DNA of 64,000 bases from an uncultured Alteromonadaceae bacterium (GCA_947501935.1 CANMXU010000007.1:101548-165547), one strand, 5' to 3'. Numbered from the stretch's first letter, positions 16,782 to 26,955 are shown. Notes: generated by a model from the sequence alone, not told the origin. A program made the numbers and translations.

Positions 16782-18419
16782 ATGAATACTTGGTTTAAAT
16801 CTGGTTCTCCGTGGGTATGGTTATCTGCCGGCGGTGTCAGTATCAGCTTGATTTCGGTAATTGGCTTACTAGCGCTAATTGCTTCTAATGGTTTGTCGTA
16901 CTTTTGGCCATCACCTATTTACCAGTTTGATCTTAAAGACGAATTAGGTAATAACAGCGTTGTTATTGGCGAAATATATGATCGCGAAACCATCCCTGCA
17001 GCGCAGTTAGCTCATACTGATATTGTGCTAGTGCCGGGCGTAGAAACGGTTGAACGTTTATTAATTAAAACCGGTAACCGCGAGCTAGTGAGTTTAGACT
17101 TTCGTTGGTTATTAGTGCCGCAAATTATTGAAATGACCACCCCTGAAGATTTGGTGGTAATTGAACGTCGTACTAACGGCAACTTTTATGGCCGAATTGA
17201 TAAAGTGATTCAAGCAGGTGAAGAAGTTAGCCTTGCTCAGCTACCTGAATTACTGGAGCGAGTAAATGGCTTTCAGGCTGATATTGACGCATTACAAAAA
17301 GAAAATATCGGCGCTATTAACTATCAGTTAGAACGCCAACGTTTAAAAGAGCGCAAGCACGCTTTAGACAACACTTTAACTACGCAACTTTCGCAACAGT
17401 TTGCTGCTGAAAATAGCCAGCTTGAACAAGACTATCAAGTATTAGAAAAGCAATTATTAGCTCTGCGTGAAGAACGTGCTCGCGATCAGTTAGTTGTGAT
17501 AGCTATGGACGGACAAAAGCTAACCATTAACTTTGAGCAAATTCTTAACCTGCACTTTAATAACCAGATGGGTACCTTTGCTAAAATAGGGGTGTTTTTA
17601 TCTCAAATAGGCGGTTTTGTTAGTGACGACCCAAGAGAGGCAAATACAGAAGGTGGCGTATTTCCCGCTATTTTTGGTACTGTGCTCATGGTGTTATTAA
17701 TGACAGTGATTGTTTCTCCTTTTGGCGTGGTTGCTGCTATTTATTTGCATGAATATGCAGGTAAAAATGCCTTAACGAAATTGTTGCGTATTGCGGTAAT
17801 TAACTTAGCTGGTGTGCCGTCAATTGTTTACGGTGTATTTGGCTTAGGCTTCTTTGTTTATATGTTAGGGGGAAGTTTAGACCAACTGTTTTACCCTGAA
17901 ACTTTACCAAGTCCAACGTTTGGTACCCCTGGAGTTTTATGGTCAGCAATTACTTTAGCTATATTAACCTTGCCGGTGGTTATTGTTTCTACCGAAGAAG
18001 GTTTGTCGCGCATTCCATCATCAATGCGTTTAGGTAGCTTAGCGCTAGGAGCGACCAAAATTGAAACCTTATGGCGCATTATTTTACCTATTGCTAGTCC
18101 TGCAATTATGACTGGTATTATTTTGGCTATTGCCCGTGCTGCGGGTGAAGTAGCGCCACTAATGTTAGTTGGTGTGGTGAAAATGGCGCCGAATTTACCA
18201 CTTGACGGTAACTTCCCATTTTTACATTTAGACCGTAAATTTATGCACTTAGGTTTCCACATTTATGATGTGGGCTTCCAAAGTCCAAACGTTGAAGCGG
18301 CAAGACCGCTAGTTTATGCCACAGCATTATTATTAGTTACTATTATTGTTTCTTTAAATATGACGGCTGTGTCGATTCGAAACAAACTACGTGAAAAATA
18401 TAAGATGTTAGAGCACTAA
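16782..18419 (+). CDS. pstA: Phosphate ABC transporter permease PstA (long form)
   Basis: A 545-residue partner permease of PstC. I start it at ATG 16782 behind AAGGAA, 28 bp after pstC; an open frame extends upstream to 16668 but only inside pstC. TM1 lies at about 13-34. The periplasmic part contains a charged coiled coil (residues about 175-245, including LEKQLLALREERARDQ). The C-terminal permease domain has about five TM helices and the coupling loop GSLALGATKIETLWRIILP. The extra periplasmic domain matches the enlarged PstC and suggests the two extra domains work together. Confidence 0.93.
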   Translation: MNTWFKSGSPWVWLSAGGVSISLISVIGLLALIASNGLSYFWPSPIYQFDLKDELGNNSVVIGEIYDRETIPAAQLAHTDIVLVPGVETVERLLIKTGNRELVSLDFRWLLVPQIIEMTTPEDLVVIERRTNGNFYGRIDKVIQAGEEVSLAQLPELLERVNGFQADIDALQKENIGAINYQLERQRLKERKHALDNTLTTQLSQQFAAENSQLEQDYQVLEKQLLALREERARDQLVVIAMDGQKLTINFEQILNLHFNNQMGTFAKIGVFLSQIGGFVSDDPREANTEGGVFPAIFGTVLMVLLMTVIVSPFGVVAAIYLHEYAGKNALTKLLRIAVINLAGVPSIVYGVFGLGFFVYMLGGSLDQLFYPETLPSPTFGTPGVLWSAITLAILTLPVVIVSTEEGLSRIPSSMRLGSLALGATKIETLWRIILPIASPAIMTGIILAIARAAGEVAPLMLVGVVKMAPNLPLDGNFPFLHLDRKFMHLGFHIYDVGFQSPNVEAARPLVYATALLLVTIIVSLNMTAVSIRNKLREKYKMLEH

Positions 18420-18519
18420 CTTTTTATATAAAAGCGAGATAAACGCAAAAAATAACTGATGAGCTGTTGCTAAATTGTGATGGCTTATCGAAAAATTAAG
18501 AGTTTAAAAAGAGTAAATT

Positions 18520-19344
18520 ATGATCACCGTAACCCCGAGAGTTCAACCAGATAGTCAACCTATTATAGATTTGAACAATCTTTCACCCGATCAAGTCGCT
18601 TTGAACATTAATAAGCTTAACTTGTATTATGCTGAAAAACAGGCGCTGCAAGACATTACCATGTCGATTCCTAAGGGCCAAGTTACGGCTTTTATCGGTC
18701 CTAGTGGTTGTGGTAAGTCAACTTTATTACGTTGTATCAACCGTATGAATGACTTGGTTGATCATTGTCGTATTGAAGGCGAAATTAATTTACATGGCGA
18801 AAATATTTATAATAAAAATGTTGATGTTGCCCAGCTAAGACGTAAAGTTGGTATGGTATTCCAACGACCTAATCCATTCCCTAAAACCATTTACGAAAAT
18901 GTTGTTTATGGTTTACGTATTATGGGTGAAAATAATCGCCGTGTTTTAGATGTTGCAGCGGAAAAAGCTTTACGCAGCGCAGCATTATGGAATGAAGTTA
19001 AAGACCGGTTAAACGAAAGTGCCTTAGGTTTATCTGGTGGTCAGCAACAACGTTTGGTTATTGCTCGTGCTATTGCTATTCAGCCTGAAGTATTACTTCT
19101 TGATGAACCCACTTCAGCACTTGACCCTATTTCTACTTTGGTTATTGAAGAATTAATCAACGACTTAAAGAAAAAGTTTACCGTGGTTATTGTTACCCAT
19201 AACATGCAACAAGCAGCACGTGTTTCTGACCAAACTGCTTTTATGTACATGGGCGAGCTGATTGAATACAGCGATACCAACACTTTATTTACCACCCCAG
19301 TTAAAAAGAAAACTGAAGACTATATCACCGGACGATATGGTTAG
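18520..19344 (+). CDS. pstB: Phosphate ABC transporter ATP-binding protein PstB
   Basis: A 274-residue ATPase that drives phosphate import. It has Walker [10 protein letters not shown], a Q-loop in [19 protein letters not shown] (the PNPFP stretch is diagnostic of PstB), signature [16 protein letters not shown], Walker [14 protein letters not shown] and H-loop [10 protein letters not shown]. The N-terminal extension of about 25 residues before the conserved NINKLNLYY is common in PstB. It lies 100 bp after pstA. Confidence 0.96.
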   Translation: MITVTPRVQPDSQPIIDLNNLSPDQVALNINKLNLYYAEKQALQDITMSIPKGQVTAFIGPSGCGKSTLLRCINRMNDLVDHCRIEGEINLHGENIYNKNVDVAQLRRKVGMVFQRPNPFPKTIYENVVYGLRIMGENNRRVLDVAAEKALRSAALWNEVKDRLNESALGLSGGQQQRLVIARAIAIQPEVLLLDEPTSALDPISTLVIEELINDLKKKFTVVIVTHNMQQAARVSDQTAFMYMGELIEYSDTNTLFTTPVKKKTEDYITGRYG

Positions 19345-19416
19345 TTTTAGTTCAATGTATAACTAACCCTTTAGTAAATTATTTAAAATCAGTAAAGCTA
19401 TTTAAGAGATAAAATT

Positions 19417-20118
19417 ATGGATAACGTTAATGTTGGCCGCCATATTTCTGGTCAGTTTAATGAAGATTTAGAACGTGTAATTAATCATGTTATGCAAATG
19501 GGCGGTTTAGTTTCTAAACAAGTAAGCGATGCGCTACAAGCGGTAAGTGAAACCGACGAGGCGTTAGCTAAACACGTTTTGAGTCAAGATTATCATATCA
19601 ATAATTTTGAAGTTAGCATTGACGATGAATGCACTCGTATTATTGCTAAGCGTCAACCAGCAGCGGGTGATTTACGTTTAATTATGGCGATAGTAAAAAC
19701 CATTACTGATTTAGAGCGTATTGGTGATGAAGCGGAAAAAATTGCCAATGTTGCCTTAGAAAGTTTCTCAAGTAAGCAAAAAGACTTGTTACTTAATTTA
19801 GATAACTTAGGGCGTTTGGTGCTAGACGTTTTACAAAAAACCCTTGACGCCTTTACTCGAATGGACTTTGACGCCGCAATTAAAACTCACGGCGCTGATG
19901 CTAAAATTGACCGCGAATATGAAGCCTTAATGCGCCAGTTAATGACCTATATGATGGAAGATCCTCGTTCAATTCCACAAATTATGAGTGTGATTTGGTC
20001 AGCACGAGCGTTAGAGCGCATTGGTGATCGTTGTCAAAATATTTGTGAATACATCATTTATTTTGTTAAAGGTAAGGTGGTTCGTCACACCACAGCCGAA
20101 GACATGAAAAAACTTTAA
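19417..20118 (+). CDS. phoU: Phosphate signalling regulator PhoU
   Basis: A 233-residue protein of two tandem three-helix bundles. Each carries the metal-binding motif: ERIGDEAEKIAN (about residue 108) and ERIGDRCQNICEYI (about 206). PhoU connects PstSCAB with the PhoR/PhoB pair, repressing the Pho regulon when phosphate is plentiful. It is the last gene of the pst operon, 72 bp after pstB. phoR and phoB are not in the window. Confidence 0.95.
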   Translation: MDNVNVGRHISGQFNEDLERVINHVMQMGGLVSKQVSDALQAVSETDEALAKHVLSQDYHINNFEVSIDDECTRIIAKRQPAAGDLRLIMAIVKTITDLERIGDEAEKIANVALESFSSKQKDLLLNLDNLGRLVLDVLQKTLDAFTRMDFDAAIKTHGADAKIDREYEALMRQLMTYMMEDPRSIPQIMSVIWSARALERIGDRCQNICEYIIYFVKGKVVRHTTAEDMKKL

Positions 20119-20395
20119 TACTAATAAACAACTTAGTATTGAAATTGATATAAGCGCTATACTCAAATCACTTCAACAGAATACGTATTTAATAGTGGTT
20201 TGAATATTGGCGTACAAGTCAAGAAAAAAGGGCTGGAAAGTCAATAAAACAGGCAGTTTTTCTGTTTTTTATTACGCCAGCGTAAATGAGGGGAATACTC
20301 TGTTCGAACCAGTAAAAAAGTCTTTTGCTAATGGTTCTAAATGGGGTACTATCCGCAACGAATTTAAACAAAGAGATTTCTCCTGGAAAATTATT
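20119..20395. other. Gap between phoU and the DUF47-pit pair
   Basis: 277 bp without a convincing gene. A reading frame continuous with the DUF47 gene starts at 20207, but family members begin at the ATG at 20396, so I treat this DNA as leader. It contains a short A-rich/T-rich hairpin (AAAACAG / CTGTTTT near 20245-20270) that could be a weak terminator for phoU. I saw no good Pho box. Confidence 0.5.
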
Positions 20396-21076
20396 ATGGC
20401 CAGAAATTCAATTCTTGGTGTATTTGCTAAATCACCAATAAAACCGTTAGAAAAGCATATTCGCTTGGTAACTAAATGTTGTAACCAATTAGTCCCTTTT
20501 TTTGAGGCTTGTACTGAAAAAGATTGGAGCAAAGCGGGTAAAGTTCGTACTAAAATTTCTAAACTAGAGCAAGATGCTGACGCCTTAAAACGCCAGTTAC
20601 GTTTAGAGCTTCCCGGCGGTTTATTTATGCCAGTTGATCGTGCCGATCTACTTGAGCTATTAACCCAGCAAGATAAAATTGCTAATAAAGCAAAAGATAT
20701 TGCCGGTCGTATTTTTGGTCGTAAACTCGAAATACCAGAACCTTTGCAAGCTGATTTTACTTTATATGTTCAACGTTGCATTGAAGCAACAGAAAAAGCA
20801 GCAGATGCAATTAATGAGTTAGATGACTTATTAGAAACCGGCTTTCGTGGCCGTGAAGTTGACTTGGTTGAAAAAATGATCAACCAATTAGACGCAATTG
20901 AAGACGACACTGATTTGATGCAAGTTAAATTACGTCGTGGCTTACTGGATCTAGAAAAGGATTTAAACCCAGTTGATGTTATGTTTTTATATCAAATTAT
21001 TGAATGGGTAGGCGATCTTGCAGATCTTGCCGAACGAGTAGGTGCCCGTTTAGAAATTTTATTAGCGAGAAAATAG
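20396..21076 (+). CDS. PhoU-like DUF47 family protein (TIGR00153), Pit-associated
   Basis: A 226-residue helical protein. The start at ATG 20396 gives MARNSILGVFAKSPIKPLEKH, which aligns with the family N-terminus; the upstream extension looks non-native. Helices contain EQDADALKRQLRLELPGGLFMP and DRADLLELLTQQDKIANKAKDI, the family signature. DUF47 proteins resemble PhoU and are nearly always encoded just upstream of a Pit phosphate permease, as here (9 bp gap), where they probably modulate the permease. Confidence 0.9.
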   Translation: MARNSILGVFAKSPIKPLEKHIRLVTKCCNQLVPFFEACTEKDWSKAGKVRTKISKLEQDADALKRQLRLELPGGLFMPVDRADLLELLTQQDKIANKAKDIAGRIFGRKLEIPEPLQADFTLYVQRCIEATEKAADAINELDDLLETGFRGREVDLVEKMINQLDAIEDDTDLMQVKLRRGLLDLEKDLNPVDVMFLYQIIEWVGDLADLAERVGARLEILLARK

Positions 21077-21085
21077 GGCTTACTG

Positions 21086-22351
21086 ATGGATATTTTACTT
21101 TCAAATGGCTCTCTTCTGGTCATGATCGCAGCCGCTGTCGGCTTTTTTATGGCATGGGGCATAGGGGCTAATGATGTTGCTAATGCAATGGGAACCTCTG
21201 TTGGTTCTAAAGCATTAACTATTAAGCAAGCCATTATTATTGCCATGATTTTCGAATTTGCTGGTGCATATTTGGCTGGTGGTGAAGTTACTTCAACAAT
21301 ACGTAAAGGCATAATCGATGCTGCGTATTTTACTGATACACCGCATTTACTTGTATTTGGTATGATTTCAGCGCTATTAGCTGCTGCTACTTGGTTGTTA
21401 ATCGCTTCAGCACTAGGCTGGCCGGTTTCTACTACTCACTCTATAGTAGGTGCCATTATTGGTTTTGCTGCTATTGGCGTGAGTATGGACGCAGTAGTTT
21501 GGGGCAAAGTAGGTGGTATTGTTGGTAGCTGGATTGTTACCCCACTTATCTCAGGTGTTATTGCTTTTATTATTTTTAATAGTGCACAAAAGCTTATTTT
21601 TGATACCGATAAACCATTGCAACAAGCTAAACGTTGGGTACCATTTTACATGTTCCTAGCTGGCTTTGTTTTATCACTGGTTACTATCAAAAAGGGCTTA
21701 AAGCATATTGGCCTTCATATTGACGCTGTTGATGGTTACCTTTATGCCATAGCTGTTGCTGGTTTGGTTGCTCTAGTAGGTAAGTTTTTTATTAGTCGTC
21801 TTAATTTTGACGAGAAAGCTGACAAGAACACCCATTACGCTAACGTTGAAAAAGTTTTTGCTATTCTAATGATCATCACCGCTTGTTGTATGGCGTTTGC
21901 TCATGGCTCAAACGATGTTGCAAATGCTATCGGTCCACTAGCTGCTGTTGTTAGTATTATTGATAATGACGGTCAAATAGCTGCTAAATCAGCTATCGCA
22001 TGGTGGATATTACCACTAGGTGGTTTTGGTATTGTTGCAGGTCTTGCACTATTTGGTCATAAAGTTATTGCTACTATTGGCCAAGGCATTACTCATTTAA
22101 CCCCAAGTCGTGGTTTTGCAGCTGAACTTGCTGCAGCATGTACTGTTGTTATTGCATCTGGTACTGGTTTACCTATCTCTACTACACAAACTTTAGTTGG
22201 TGCGGTATTAGGTGTGGGAATGGCACGCGGTATTGCTGCAATTAACCTAACCGTGGTAAGAAACATTGTTGTTTCATGGGTAATCACTTTACCTGTTGGC
22301 GCCGGTCTTTCTATTATGTTCTTCTGGATAATGACTCAAGTTTTTAGTTAA
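21086..22351 (+). CDS. pit: Inorganic phosphate transporter, PiT family
   Basis: A 421-residue membrane protein with about ten to eleven TM helices. The two inverted PiT signature repeats are clear: GANDVANAMGTSVGSKALT near residue 27 and HGSNDVANAIGPLAAVV near 274, along with the paired GWPVSTTHSIVGAIIG and GLPISTTQTLVGAVLG segments. It imports metal-phosphate with protons or sodium at low affinity. It forms a two-gene unit with the DUF47 protein, so this chromosome region encodes both the ABC and the secondary uptake routes. Confidence 0.94.
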   Translation: MDILLSNGSLLVMIAAAVGFFMAWGIGANDVANAMGTSVGSKALTIKQAIIIAMIFEFAGAYLAGGEVTSTIRKGIIDAAYFTDTPHLLVFGMISALLAAATWLLIASALGWPVSTTHSIVGAIIGFAAIGVSMDAVVWGKVGGIVGSWIVTPLISGVIAFIIFNSAQKLIFDTDKPLQQAKRWVPFYMFLAGFVLSLVTIKKGLKHIGLHIDAVDGYLYAIAVAGLVALVGKFFISRLNFDEKADKNTHYANVEKVFAILMIITACCMAFAHGSNDVANAIGPLAAVVSIIDNDGQIAAKSAIAWWILPLGGFGIVAGLALFGHKVIATIGQGITHLTPSRGFAAELAAACTVVIASGTGLPISTTQTLVGAVLGVGMARGIAAINLTVVRNIVVSWVITLPVGAGLSIMFFWIMTQVFS

Positions 22352-22376
22352 GTTTTGAGTTATATTAAATAGTAGT

Positions 22377-22406
22377 GAAAAAACCAGCATTTATGCTGGT
22401 TTTTTA
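22377..22406 (+). terminator. Terminator after pit
   Basis: Stem ACCAGCAT / ATGCTGGT with loop TT(A), preceded by A residues and followed by six T. It lies 25 bp after the pit stop. Confidence 0.88.
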
Positions 22407-22638
22407 TTGCCAAAATTTTGCTGTTAGCTTGTTAAGTGCTTATCTATAAATAGAGTGAATTAAATAGTCATTATTAAATCAATACGTTGAATCATCTCTA
22501 ATCCCTAGTTGTGGTTAATAATTTTTTATTGCTAGAAGTTGCAATAAAACCTAGGTTTAACCTGTCTACATAATAAGGATGTAAATAATCCTCATTTCAT
22601 TAGTTAAATTATGGATCACTTAGCAAAAGGAAATAACA

Positions 22639-24909
22639 ATGAGCTCAATAGTAAAACCTTATCTATTAAGGGCTTCTTTGGTTGCCGGACTCGCACTAAT
22701 ACTCGGGATCAGCCTTTCTTTTATTGTTTACTTTTCAACTGAAGAAGTACGTAAAAATGCCGTTGAATTGGTTGAACATCGTATCCCGACTTTAACCAGT
22801 ATCAATCAAATCATTGCCGACTTAAGTAAACAAGAGCGAATTATTTATGAATATTACGCCACCCAGAATGACCAAGTTTTTTGGCGGCAATATCAGCAAA
22901 ATAAAACTATTTTAACTATGCATAGCCAAGCTTTATTCAGGCAAGGTAATTTTGGCAATAACCAAGAAATTATTACTGCAAAGCAGCAAGACATTGAAAA
23001 CTTAGTGCAAGAATTTAATGATATTATGTTGATCCAAGAAAATAATTGGGATCAACTACGTGCGTTGTTAGTGAAAATTACTGCAGCCAGAACCGAACTA
23101 TTACCGACCTTATTGTCGATTGAAAAACACACCCAAGCGCAAGTTGACCATAGCCATCAAAACACGTTGGCACAAATGGAATTCACCCATTGGATGGTAG
23201 TATTTTATGGTATTAGTATTGTGTTTTTTGCCATTGTTGGTGCGTATTATATTAAGCAATATATTCTAACGAATGCAAAAAATACCCGCTTAGCACTTTT
23301 TTCTAAGCACAACCCTAACCCAATATTAAGTATTAATAACTTAGGTGAAACGGTTTTTAGTAACCCTGCTTGTTATCTGTTACTTGAAAAAGTGGGCTTG
23401 TCTTCACAGCAACTAGATTATTTAATTCCAGATAACTTCCTTGCTCTGCGCCAAGAAATTAGTAAAAGTGAGCAAACCAGTTTATCGGTAGAGCAGCAGT
23501 TAAAAGATCGTATCTTGCAAGTGAATATAAATTGGTTAAAGCATATTGATGCTTATGATATTCATATTGTTGATATCACCGAACGAAAGCTTGCAGAGCA
23601 AGAAGTCAATCACCTCGCTTTTTATGTGCAAGAAACAAATTTGCCTAATCGTTATAAATTAAATAATGATCTAAATCGCTTACTTGCGCTTGCTAAGCCA
23701 TTTTCGCTTGGTGTTTTTGAGATCAGCCAGTTTGGACAAATGGTTAGAGCCTTAGGCGTGAAAACCACTGAGCATGTAGTACAGGCATTAGCTAAACGTA
23801 TTGGTGAGCATTTACCAGCAGGTATTAACTTTTATCAGCTTAACGATCGCCAGTTTGCACTAGTATGTTTGAAAAAACCTTCATCACTGGCATTGCAGGC
23901 AGTAACAGCAAACATAATTAGCCATGCGGAAAAGCCAATAATTACCGACTGCGGTGAATTTTTTCTAGAGCTCGACTTTGGCTATAGTTTTGCCCCAGAG
24001 CATGGCGACAGCCGTGACCGACTAATTAAAAATGCCCTTACTGCATTATCTGTTTCCATTAATGACGAACATCAGCATTTCACCGTTTTTATGGAAAATT
24101 ATGCAACCGGTATTCAAGCAAATGCTTTGATGCTAGATCATTTACGTAATGCGATTAGCAATGAAGAACTATTTTTAGTCTATCAACCGCAGCTCGACAT
24201 ACGGAGTCAGCGCATAACAGGCATAGAAACATTAGTGCGTTGGCGCCATAACGACGGTATTATTTCCCCGGTTGATTTTATTCCTTTAGCTGAGCAGTCA
24301 GGTTTAATCGTGCCCATTGGCAAGTGGATTTTAGAGCAAGCTTGCTTGTTCGCCAAAGATTTAGTGCAAAGCGGCTTTACCGATATTATTGTTGCGGTAA
24401 ATGTATCGCCAAGACAATTCTCTCATCCCAATTTTTTACAAACCGTGCTGGATGCGCTTAAACATTCAAAGCTTGCTGCTGCTAATCTTGAGCTAGAAAT
24501 TACCGAAGGGGTATTTATGCACAATGAAGAGCAAACTATTACCTTGCTTGAACACCTAAAAGGCATCGGCATTCACCTTTCTATTGATGACTTTGGCACT
24601 GGCTATTCATCGCTTTCATATTTAAAGCGTTTTCCAGTAGATAAGTTAAAAATAGATCAGTCATTTATTCGTGATTGTCATAATAATGACGAAGATAAAG
24701 CGATAGTAAAAACCATTGTCGCATTAGGTAAAAGCTTGGGGTTGTCGTTAATTGCAGAAGGAGTGGAAGAGCAAAGCCATGTGGAATTTTTACAGGCGAT
24801 TGATTGTGACGAAATACAAGGTTATTGGTATGCTCGTCCTATGATTGCTAATGATTTAGTGAGCTTCATCAGGAGAACAATAAAGCAATTGCTTCATAAG
24901 CTAGATTGA
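22639..24909 (+). CDS. Membrane c-di-GMP phosphodiesterase (PAS, degenerate GGDEF, EAL)
   Basis: A 756-residue protein. TM1 is at about residues 12-32, a helical periplasmic sensor spans about 35-180, TM2 is at about 183-205. A PAS-like domain follows, then a GGDEF domain whose catalytic loop reads QLNDRQFALV, so it should not make c-di-GMP. The EAL domain keeps its working residues: IETLVRW, VAVNVSPRQF, LEITEG, SIDDFGTGYSSLSYL, KIDQSFIRD and IAEGVE. It should therefore hydrolyse c-di-GMP, perhaps with the GGDEF domain binding GTP as regulator. It is monocistronic, with an AAAGGAAAT ribosome binding site before ATG 22639. Confidence 0.9.
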   Translation: MSSIVKPYLLRASLVAGLALILGISLSFIVYFSTEEVRKNAVELVEHRIPTLTSINQIIADLSKQERIIYEYYATQNDQVFWRQYQQNKTILTMHSQALFRQGNFGNNQEIITAKQQDIENLVQEFNDIMLIQENNWDQLRALLVKITAARTELLPTLLSIEKHTQAQVDHSHQNTLAQMEFTHWMVVFYGISIVFFAIVGAYYIKQYILTNAKNTRLALFSKHNPNPILSINNLGETVFSNPACYLLLEKVGLSSQQLDYLIPDNFLALRQEISKSEQTSLSVEQQLKDRILQVNINWLKHIDAYDIHIVDITERKLAEQEVNHLAFYVQETNLPNRYKLNNDLNRLLALAKPFSLGVFEISQFGQMVRALGVKTTEHVVQALAKRIGEHLPAGINFYQLNDRQFALVCLKKPSSLALQAVTANIISHAEKPIITDCGEFFLELDFGYSFAPEHGDSRDRLIKNALTALSVSINDEHQHFTVFMENYATGIQANALMLDHLRNAISNEELFLVYQPQLDIRSQRITGIETLVRWRHNDGIISPVDFIPLAEQSGLIVPIGKWILEQACLFAKDLVQSGFTDIIVAVNVSPRQFSHPNFLQTVLDALKHSKLAAANLELEITEGVFMHNEEQTITLLEHLKGIGIHLSIDDFGTGYSSLSYLKRFPVDKLKIDQSFIRDCHNNDEDKAIVKTIVALGKSLGLSLIAEGVEEQSHVEFLQAIDCDEIQGYWYARPMIANDLVSFIRRTIKQLLHKLD

Positions 24910-24930
24910 CAATGATAAATTTTAGCGTCA

Positions 24931-24956
24931 AAAAAAGCGCCGTTAAGCGCTTTTTC
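24931..24956. terminator. Terminator between the EAL gene and suhB
   Basis: AAAAAGCGC / GCGCTTTTT around a CGTTAA loop, 22 bp after the phosphodiesterase stop. It lies between convergent genes and is symmetrical enough to serve both. Confidence 0.82.
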
Positions 24957-24987
24957 TATATGTATTAAAGTTTATAATATCACAATA

Positions 24988-25791
24988 TTATTTACTTAAT
25001 GCTTCACCTAAGTGAGGACGCATATCTTTAAGTATTTCTTTTAATAATCGGCTGCTGCTTGCAACAATGTTGCCAGACTTAGCGTGGTTATGACCGCCAG
25101 AAAAGTCAGTAACTAAACCACCAGCTTCAACCACTAATAGTTCACCAGCTGCGGTATCCCAAGGTTTTAAACCAATTTCAAAGAAACCATCGACACGGCC
25201 TGCAGCTACATAAGCTAGGTCAAGTGCGGCTGAGCCAGCACGACGCATGTCAGCAGTTTTGGTAAATAAAGTTTTGAAAATGTCAAAGTAGGCATTGGTA
25301 TGTTGTTTATGCTTGAACGGAAAACCGGTAGCTAAAATAGCACCAGATAATTCTTTATGTTGTTTTACACGAATGCGAAAACCGTTTAATTGTGCGCCTT
25401 TACCGCGACTTGCAGTAAATAATTCACCACGAATTGGATCGTATATAACTGCTTGATCTAATTTGCCTTTAACTTTTAAAGCAATAGAAACGGCAAAATG
25501 AGGAATGCCCTTTATAAAGTTGGTGGTACCATCTAGTGGATCAATAATCCATTGGTAGTCATTATCTTCGCCTTTTAGCTCACCAGACTCTTCACCAATA
25601 ATGGTGTGGTTTGGGTAAGACTTACGAATGGTCTCAATAATTTTTTGCTCAGCGCTTAAATCAACATTAGTGACGAAGTCATTAGTGCCTTTTTGTTCAA
25701 TTTCTACTTTATCTAATTGCTCGAAAGCGCGAATAATAACTGTACCTGCATTACGCGCAGCGCGCACAGCAATATTAAGCATCGGGTGCAT
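24988..25791 (-). CDS. suhB: Inositol-1-monophosphatase family protein SuhB
   Basis: A 267-residue enzyme, the same length as E. coli SuhB. I start at ATG 25791 (MHPMLNIAVRAARNAG), which aligns with the family start, and discard the upstream extension. Metal-site motifs EESGE, DPLDGTTNF and WDTAAGELLV are intact. Besides dephosphorylating inositol phosphate, SuhB binds the NusA/RNA polymerase machinery during rRNA synthesis. The neighbouring trmJ and isc genes are in the same relative place as in E. coli. Confidence 0.95.
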   Translation of the reverse strand: MHPMLNIAVRAARNAGTVIIRAFEQLDKVEIEQKGTNDFVTNVDLSAEQKIIETIRKSYPNHTIIGEESGELKGEDNDYQWIIDPLDGTTNFIKGIPHFAVSIALKVKGKLDQAVIYDPIRGELFTASRGKGAQLNGFRIRVKQHKELSGAILATGFPFKHKQHTNAYFDIFKTLFTKTADMRRAGSAALDLAYVAAGRVDGFFEIGLKPWDTAAGELLVVEAGGLVTDFSGGHNHAKSGNIVASSSRLLKEILKDMRPHLGEALSK

Positions 25792-26117
25792 ATTGACTAC
25801 CTTAAAAATAACTAATAAATAGTAAAACAACTTTGTAAAAGAGCGATACTTGAAACGCCAAGCGAAAATCAAGCGCACGGATTATAGCAAAAGTAGCTTA
25901 AATAGGCGACAAACAATTTTGTTTACTTGTGTATTTCTGCTTTTGTTGTTGTCTTTATTGGTTTTTTAATTTTTTTTTGAATAATTACATAATCAATTGC
26001 CATAGCTTAGACCAATAAAGCTTAATGATATTCCCAATAAAATAGTGCTTTTTAGCAGTACATTGATGGTTTTCTATGATAATATTATCAGCAGTTTTAG
26101 CCATCTAGATAGTTATA
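25792..26117. other. Intergenic region between divergent suhB and trmJ
   Basis: 326 bp, AT-rich, no coding capacity. On the minus strand a TATAAT box (plus-strand attata at 25881-25886) is a candidate suhB -10, which would give suhB an untranslated leader of about 90 bases. I cannot assign a matching -35. Nothing else stands out. Confidence 0.5.
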
Positions 26118-26912
26118 ATGTCAGAATCTTTAGTAGATAATTTATTAGACAATGTTCGTATCGTGTTAGTAAACACTTCCGATTGCCGTAATATTGGCTC
26201 CGCGGCACGAGCAATGAAAACCATGGGCTTAAGTCAGCTAATTTTAGTTGACCCTATTGAAATGCCAAATGGTCAAGCGCAAGCGCTTGCTGCCGGTGCT
26301 ACCGATGTTTTAGCTAATGCTAAAGTAGTAAGCACTTTAGAAGAAGCAATCAGCGAGTGTGGCTTAGTGGTTGGCACTAGCGCTCGTTCACGCACCTTAC
26401 CGTGGCCAATGTTAGAGCCACGCGGTTGTGGCGTAAAATTAATTGAAGAAGCTCATAACTTTCCTGTCGCGCTAGTATTTGGCCGTGAAAGCAGTGGTCT
26501 AACAAATGACGAATTGCAGCTTTGCCACTTTCATGTGCAAATTCCTGCCAATCCAGAATACAGTTCATTGAATTTAGCCATGGCAGTACAAACCTTAAGT
26601 TATGAAGTGCGTACTAGCTTTTTATTACAGCAAGATGCTCAACATCAGAAAAGCACTGATGATGAAGAATATCCGATTGTTGAAGAAAGCGAACGTTTTT
26701 ATCAGCACTTTGAAAAAGCATTAAAAGGCACTGGCTTTATAGTACCTAGCCACCCTGGTTTAGTGATGACTAAGCTAAGACGTTTGTTTAATCGCGCACG
26801 ACCTGATGTTAAAGAATTAAAAATGATGCGCGGTATTTTAGCGTCAGTTGATCGCGCTAATGCTAAAAACGCAGATAGCCAAACTGAAAAGTCAGCCGAT
26901 AAAAATAAATAA
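26118..26912 (+). CDS. trmJ: tRNA (cytidine/uridine-32-2'-O)-methyltransferase TrmJ
   Basis: A 264-residue SPOUT (trefoil-knot) methyltransferase that methylates the ribose at position 32 of several tRNAs using SAM. The N-terminal motif [20 protein letters not shown] and the knot segments [17 protein letters not shown] and [21 protein letters not shown] are diagnostic. The C-terminal acidic and basic tail (about 190-264) is the dimer extension of TrmJ. It lies directly upstream of cysE and the isc operon. Confidence 0.94.
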   Translation: MSESLVDNLLDNVRIVLVNTSDCRNIGSAARAMKTMGLSQLILVDPIEMPNGQAQALAAGATDVLANAKVVSTLEEAISECGLVVGTSARSRTLPWPMLEPRGCGVKLIEEAHNFPVALVFGRESSGLTNDELQLCHFHVQIPANPEYSSLNLAMAVQTLSYEVRTSFLLQQDAQHQKSTDDEEYPIVEESERFYQHFEKALKGTGFIVPSHPGLVMTKLRRLFNRARPDVKELKMMRGILASVDRANAKNADSQTEKSADKNK

Positions 26913-26955
26913 TAAACTTGCTCTTATAGTAGTTGAATTCAAGAAGGGAATGCAC

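Noticed and set aside
20207..20395. 63-codon upstream extension of the DUF47 gene
   Set aside because: Family members start at the MARNSILGVFAKSP position; the extension has no conserved pattern and no ribosome binding site.
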